Below are positions 59,932 through 64,000 of a stretch of DNA of 64,000 bases, in pieces. Numbering within the stretch: the first letter of the stretch is position 1; each line of letters opens with the position of its first letter. The translations under genes were made by a program, and so were the position numbers. A model generated the notes under the pieces. It was not told the DNA's origin, made no database searches, and saw only the letters and a program-made list of their open reading frames with translations. Location of the stretch: NCBI GenBank assembly GCA_905250125.1, contig CAJNOL010001038.1:20258-84257 (forward strand), in the 5' to 3' direction. This DNA is from Rotaria sordida. Lineage: Eukaryota; Rotifera; Eurotatoria; Philodinida; Philodinidae.

Positions 59932-61078
59932 TATATATTATGCTATCTTATGATATTTAACAAAAATAAATGTTGCACCATTTCTCACATATAAGTTCAA
60001 ATGAGCTGAAATTTCTAATTTAGAGGTTCCTCGACATGCGCCTTCATGTGACATGCTTAAATCAAACATATGAAAAATAAATCGTCAATCTGCATACTGA
60101 GAATCAGACACCAAATTCGGCTCTTCCAGTCTTGTTCAAAAACGTTTTGCTACCAAAGTTCAGTTCTACAAACTTTTGAAAACGCCAGTCGATGCATTTC
60201 GATGTGCTCTTTCAGATGAGACTACTCTCGATTAATTCTAGGGCACTGATTCGACCAACTTGCCGTATCTACGTGAGGATGTTTTCTGAAAATGGTATAT
60301 AATACCAGACAAAAATCATCCAGGGATGAGATACTTTTATTACCATAAAGATATAGCCCATCATCGATAGTATTTATGGTAAAAAAATCTCGGTGATGTC
60401 TCTTGTTGTTCTCGAGAAAATGAAGACTTACTGGAAAGTGTTGCACTATAAAGTACTCCAAATGGGACCTACTTCCTTACACTTGTATCGTTTATATCTC
60501 CAAAATCGCTCATCCGTTTGAGCTGAAATTTTCAGTTTCTTCTTAAATATGTTGCGCCTACCTGCTGTAAAAATATCAGCCAAATCGATGACATCGATCG
60601 AACAGCGTTAGCCGTGGTTTACATGCAGTGCCTCCAAGGATAATATTGTTTTCAAATAAAAGAATGAACAGATCGATTTTGAATGATTCTATTTTCGCAA
60701 AATATAAGGAATTCGAGAAAGATAAATTGTTGAAATCCTTCTAAAAGGCTGGAATTAATCTTGGTTGCTTATAGTCATACCTGAATTTCAAGATATTCAA
60801 TGATTTTATTTGAAAGCTACGTAGATTAGAATAAAGTAAAAGTTAAGAAAAGTACTATATTAAAGGATATAAAAATTTGAAAACAAGAATAAGAATATAT
60901 GAAAGGAATAAGCAAGAAAAATATAAATAGTGAAAAATGAAAAGTTGAATTAAGATTTAGAAGTCTCCACAAACAAAAAGAGAAGAGTTATAACATATAA
61001 AAAGATTAAAAACTATTAAAAATGTAATCAAGAAAATGTTTTCAAGTCAAAGCCAAAGTTTTAGTTCATAATGATTGG

Positions 61079-62765
61079 TTAGGGCGCAACGCCACCAAAA
61101 CCGTCGACATAGACGTAACCTCGGTGACCTCCTGGCTCGCAGTCTGCTGCGAAAACAGTTAGAAGGAAGTTATGGCCTAGGCGAGTGGTATTGAAGGACA
61201 AGTGCTCTATTTGCCAAGATGGCGTATAGAAAAATTTTCCGGATACTAGAAAACGAGTATCGACTCCCACTGCGTCTGGTCCCCCATTGTACCGACGCGA
61301 GAGCAGTAACTCACCAGTGGTTATATCTTTTAGTTCAATTATCATGAGACTGGACTCCACTACAGTGTGGCCACCATTTTCCAAAACGGCCAACCAGGCA
61401 AAGTAAATGTCCGTACAGTAATAGCTATTGATTTGCTGGGTAAGGGCTGAGGCATAGCCACCGCTGTCTGTGTCCTCGACACGATATGCATACTTACCAC
61501 GGTACACAATTTTTGGCATCAATGTTTTAAGGTTTGGATCATCGCCACTAGTAACAATACCTGAATGCGTGGTTGCAATACTTGAAACATATAGCGAACC
61601 ATTTTGGTAAAAGTCTGATGCATTCAATAGTGGTGAATCGATCTTTTTTCGCGAGCCACCGCCGATTTTCCAACCAGAGGAATTGCCCAATTCGAAGTCG
61701 CCATTTATGAAACTGCTCAAGGTACATTCTTTAAAAACAAAACAGAGGAAAAATAATCTACTCGTTTAATGTTAGAAATCGATCGTTAAAGCCACGATAT
61801 AGTTTTTAACAGCAGATAAATCTTATTTCTGTTTCTGAACAGACAACGTTATAAGATAGCGATTGTGAACAAGCAAATAGTCTTGTAAGCACTTACACTA
61901 AAGTTTATGAAAAACCTTTACGAAACTCTATATCATTTGATTGTGTTTTTTAGCCGTGCAATATTTCATGTCCGTCGTACATTGGATTATCAAGGAACCG
62001 AAAGTATCCTTTAGAGCTATCTAACTCATAACTCGATGGATAACTATCAACGTCAGTTTGTTTCTATGACGGCTGCACTATTTCATTACCTTTTACATTT
62101 GAACTATAACAACAATTTATCAAAGGGAGAAAATTGAATGTCAGCAAACAATGAATAAATGAGCACTCGCCCTTCCTCCCTCCTCCAATTTGTCAACAAG
62201 CATAATAAACATCTTCAACGTTATATCAAAGCTCATGTCGTACTTCTATGAAACCGACCATGTAACTACTAAGATGTATTTCTCATGATTCAAGTATTAC
62301 TTGAATTGCGGTGTAGCAGGTTCCTTGAGCAACTTTATCACGCACAACAATCATCATCTACTAGATAGATTATGATGCTATAAGAACCTAGAAAAGCGTC
62401 TTTTCACAGATAAAATGCCAGACAAACATCAAGAAAAAATCTTCCACGATATGCTGTTCTACAGTAATCACACCATTAGCAATAACTTCAGCGATCTAGG
62501 ACACTTAGCGGGAAAAGAGAATGGCCTACAATGTTTTGCTTACAATTGACGCATATTGCTTAAAGGCTGCTTTCGAGTCGTGGATCAAATATGCTAGCTG
62601 AATCCCCACAGAACTTACGTTGGCAAATGTTTGATATACATTGGTTACTGACACAATCTCCGTCAACACGACATGATTTTCCATTATTACATTTCGGACA
62701 CATTCCACCGCCACAATCTATGTCAGTTTCATTTTGATTCATCACTCCATCGGTACAATTTGGAC
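61079..62765 (-). CDS. Secreted Cys-rich / NGDFE beta-domain protein, 3' part
   Basis: Exons 62765-62619 and 61728-61079 (minus) join in frame through an 890 bp intron (donor CAAC|GTAAGT, acceptor TTTTTAAAG). The upstream exon ends in phase 1 and was not found, so the start lies upstream, probably outside the window. The first visible exon has a Cys-rich module (NETDIDCGGGMCPKC, then SCRVDGDCVSNQCISNICQ). The second is a beta-rich domain beginning FINGDFELGNSSGW and ending YVYVDGFGG, a layout seen in bacterial extracellular proteins and carbohydrate-binding-like modules. The coding DNA is near 50% G+C, well above its surroundings. Ligand unknown. Confidence 0.65.
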
Positions 62766-64000
62766 CTGGAACGAAAAATATGAAATATGAAATATTTTGT
62801 ACGGGCAAATATTAACCATAGGTATTTAGTTGAAAAATATACGAACAAAACTGCTGAATAGTGTAAAATTACACAATCAAAGAATTTAAAATTCGAATCT
62901 AAATCAAAACTATAGCAGATAGAAATAGCTCAGAATTCGAATTCAGTGTTGAAAGTTTTTTCTCTATATCAATGAAAATCATTGAGAGCAGTGAGTGTGA
63001 GCGACACTATTTATCTCACTCCAAAATTAGTGATGACGTATCATTGCAAAGGAAGTATGCCAACTTAGGAGGCAAACATCCTAAAGTATTTGAGGCTAAT
63101 TTTATTAGTCTGAGAATCAATATTGAGCGCTGATTATTTATCACGAGTTTATTTTGCATTTTATGACAAATAAATTTTTCACATTTGGGGTTCCCTTGAA
63201 GTATCGAAAGAAATTTTTTATGGCCGTTCTATCAGATGCCTTTATAGTTCTATAGAAGTAATTGTGCTGATTAAGAATATCGCATTTCTTTAAAAAGTAC
63301 TCAGATTATTAGCAAGATTTGAAGAACACTCTGAACGCCTTAAAAACTAGTCTTTGACCTAAAGCTCCATTAAACTCTGATTTAGATTCTTTGAAAGTAG
63401 GTCCATTCGATGCAGAATTTCTTTCTGTATCAGAATCTATAAGAATATTTTAGATGTTCAAATGTTTTTCTATTGACAAATGTCAAATACCACCTAGATT
63501 GGTTCATATTGTCACAAGTAATGAGTTTTTCAGTCTTATGAAGTTATAGTTTTTACAGATGCATTAGAGAGGCTTTTTTTAAATGAATATGTAATTCAAT
63601 GTGCTCTTTCTGATGAGATCATTTTCAACTTGAAATTCGATGTTTAGTAAAGGGTGTGGATGTCGGGTCTGAGGTGTAGACTATGGGGATAGGTAGGTGT
63701 GAGGAAATAGCAAATCCACACCGACGCTCAGACTTCACACTCCACACCCACACCGTCAAGATCTAGTTTATATCTTTGTAGATTACTGTTTATACTGTAT
63801 TCAGAATTTCATTTTCAGACTTCTATCATGAATCACAACTGATCTCATTCACGATGTTCACAAAAAAATATGCAAAGGCTTCACCAAGATTTGAGCTCGT
63901 TTTTGTTCAGGATCTATTCAAGATATGTATATATTTAAACCACAACATCAATTTCAACACTACAATTGAGCAAAATCTCTACAATAACAAATAGAGACTT
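62766..64000. other. Right edge, no exon recognised
   Basis: Probably intron or upstream region of the minus-strand gene. A telomere-like palindrome is at 63651-63756. I found no coding exon. Confidence 0.4.
63651..63756. repeat. Telomere-like palindrome 12
   Basis: AGGGTGTGGATGTCGGGTCTG to GGTAGGTGTGAGG on the left; CCACACCGACGCTC to CCACACCCACACCG on the right. G-rich left, as in the others. Confidence 0.7.

Larger units (their letters stand above)
56823..61078. other. 4.2 kb intergenic, satellite and palindromes
   Basis: Holds a possible minus-strand last exon (57030-57085), two blocks of AGACTTCA-type satellite (58400-58822 and 59457-59583) and a 322-bp palindrome (59610-59931). A coding-like 68-codon frame at 58977-59183 (KFIHKQTACCLLTDKASRL) reads like a fragment of something but matches nothing I know. 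Confidence 0.45.

Noticed and set aside
1-64000. CRISPR arrays, bacterial operons, rRNA genes, retroviral or other virus-like genes
   Set aside because: No regularly spaced identical repeats, no rRNA core sequence, and no reverse transcriptase, integrase, capsid or envelope-like protein was seen in any frame.

Overview
The window looks like a bdelloid rotifer, most likely Rotaria or a close relative. The reasons are AT-rich DNA (judged by eye about 70% A+T), 50-85 bp GT-AG introns, a membrane-anchored NHL-propeller protein, an orphan rhodopsin-like receptor, FLYWCH/MULE, piggyBac and pogo-like transposon relics, and many degenerate TGTGGG/CCCACA tracts, TGTGGG being the telomeric unit I recall for bdelloids. 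No species was confirmed. All exon structures were worked out by hand from splice signals and reading-frame closure.

1-24 kb is host genes on the + strand: the 3' end of a Ser/Thr/Asn-rich protein (211-843); a nine-exon gene (9755-18115) whose exons join without a frame break into a 1,125-residue protein with signal peptide, C-type lectin domain, EGF domain and a full STRA6-like retinoid-receptor core; a DUSP14/18/21-like phosphatase (19546-20288); and, 131 bp downstream, a J-domain/DnaJ-X co-chaperone (20420-23991). Several introns of 1-2 kb carry palindromic elements of MITE type.

24-64 kb is gene-poor and rich in repeats. It holds an NHL-propeller membrane protein (29448-32847), a pogo-like transposon flanked by long inverted repeats (35786-38580) and abutted by a piggyBac relic (38600-39716), a FLYWCH/MULE fragment (42822-43850), a type II membrane protein that may be a glycosyltransferase (44523-45863), an intronless receptor (48898-49974, minus) beside a 100-N assembly gap, a TDP2-like phosphodiesterase (55795-56822), and the 3' end of a secreted Cys-rich/NGDFE protein (61079-62765, minus). 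Twelve telomere-like tracts occur here and none were seen before 26 kb; eleven are palindromes with the G-rich arm always on the left, the polarity of fused telomeres. Three of the twelve sit beside a second degenerate repeat built on AAAAATGTCGAAAG. Together these suggest that this part of the window is, or derives from, subtelomeric DNA.

The genes do not form a pathway. The most unusual object is the lectin-EGF-STRA6 gene, and the most unusual pattern is the set of telomere-like palindromes. I found no reverse transcriptase, capsid or envelope-like sequence and no CRISPR array.
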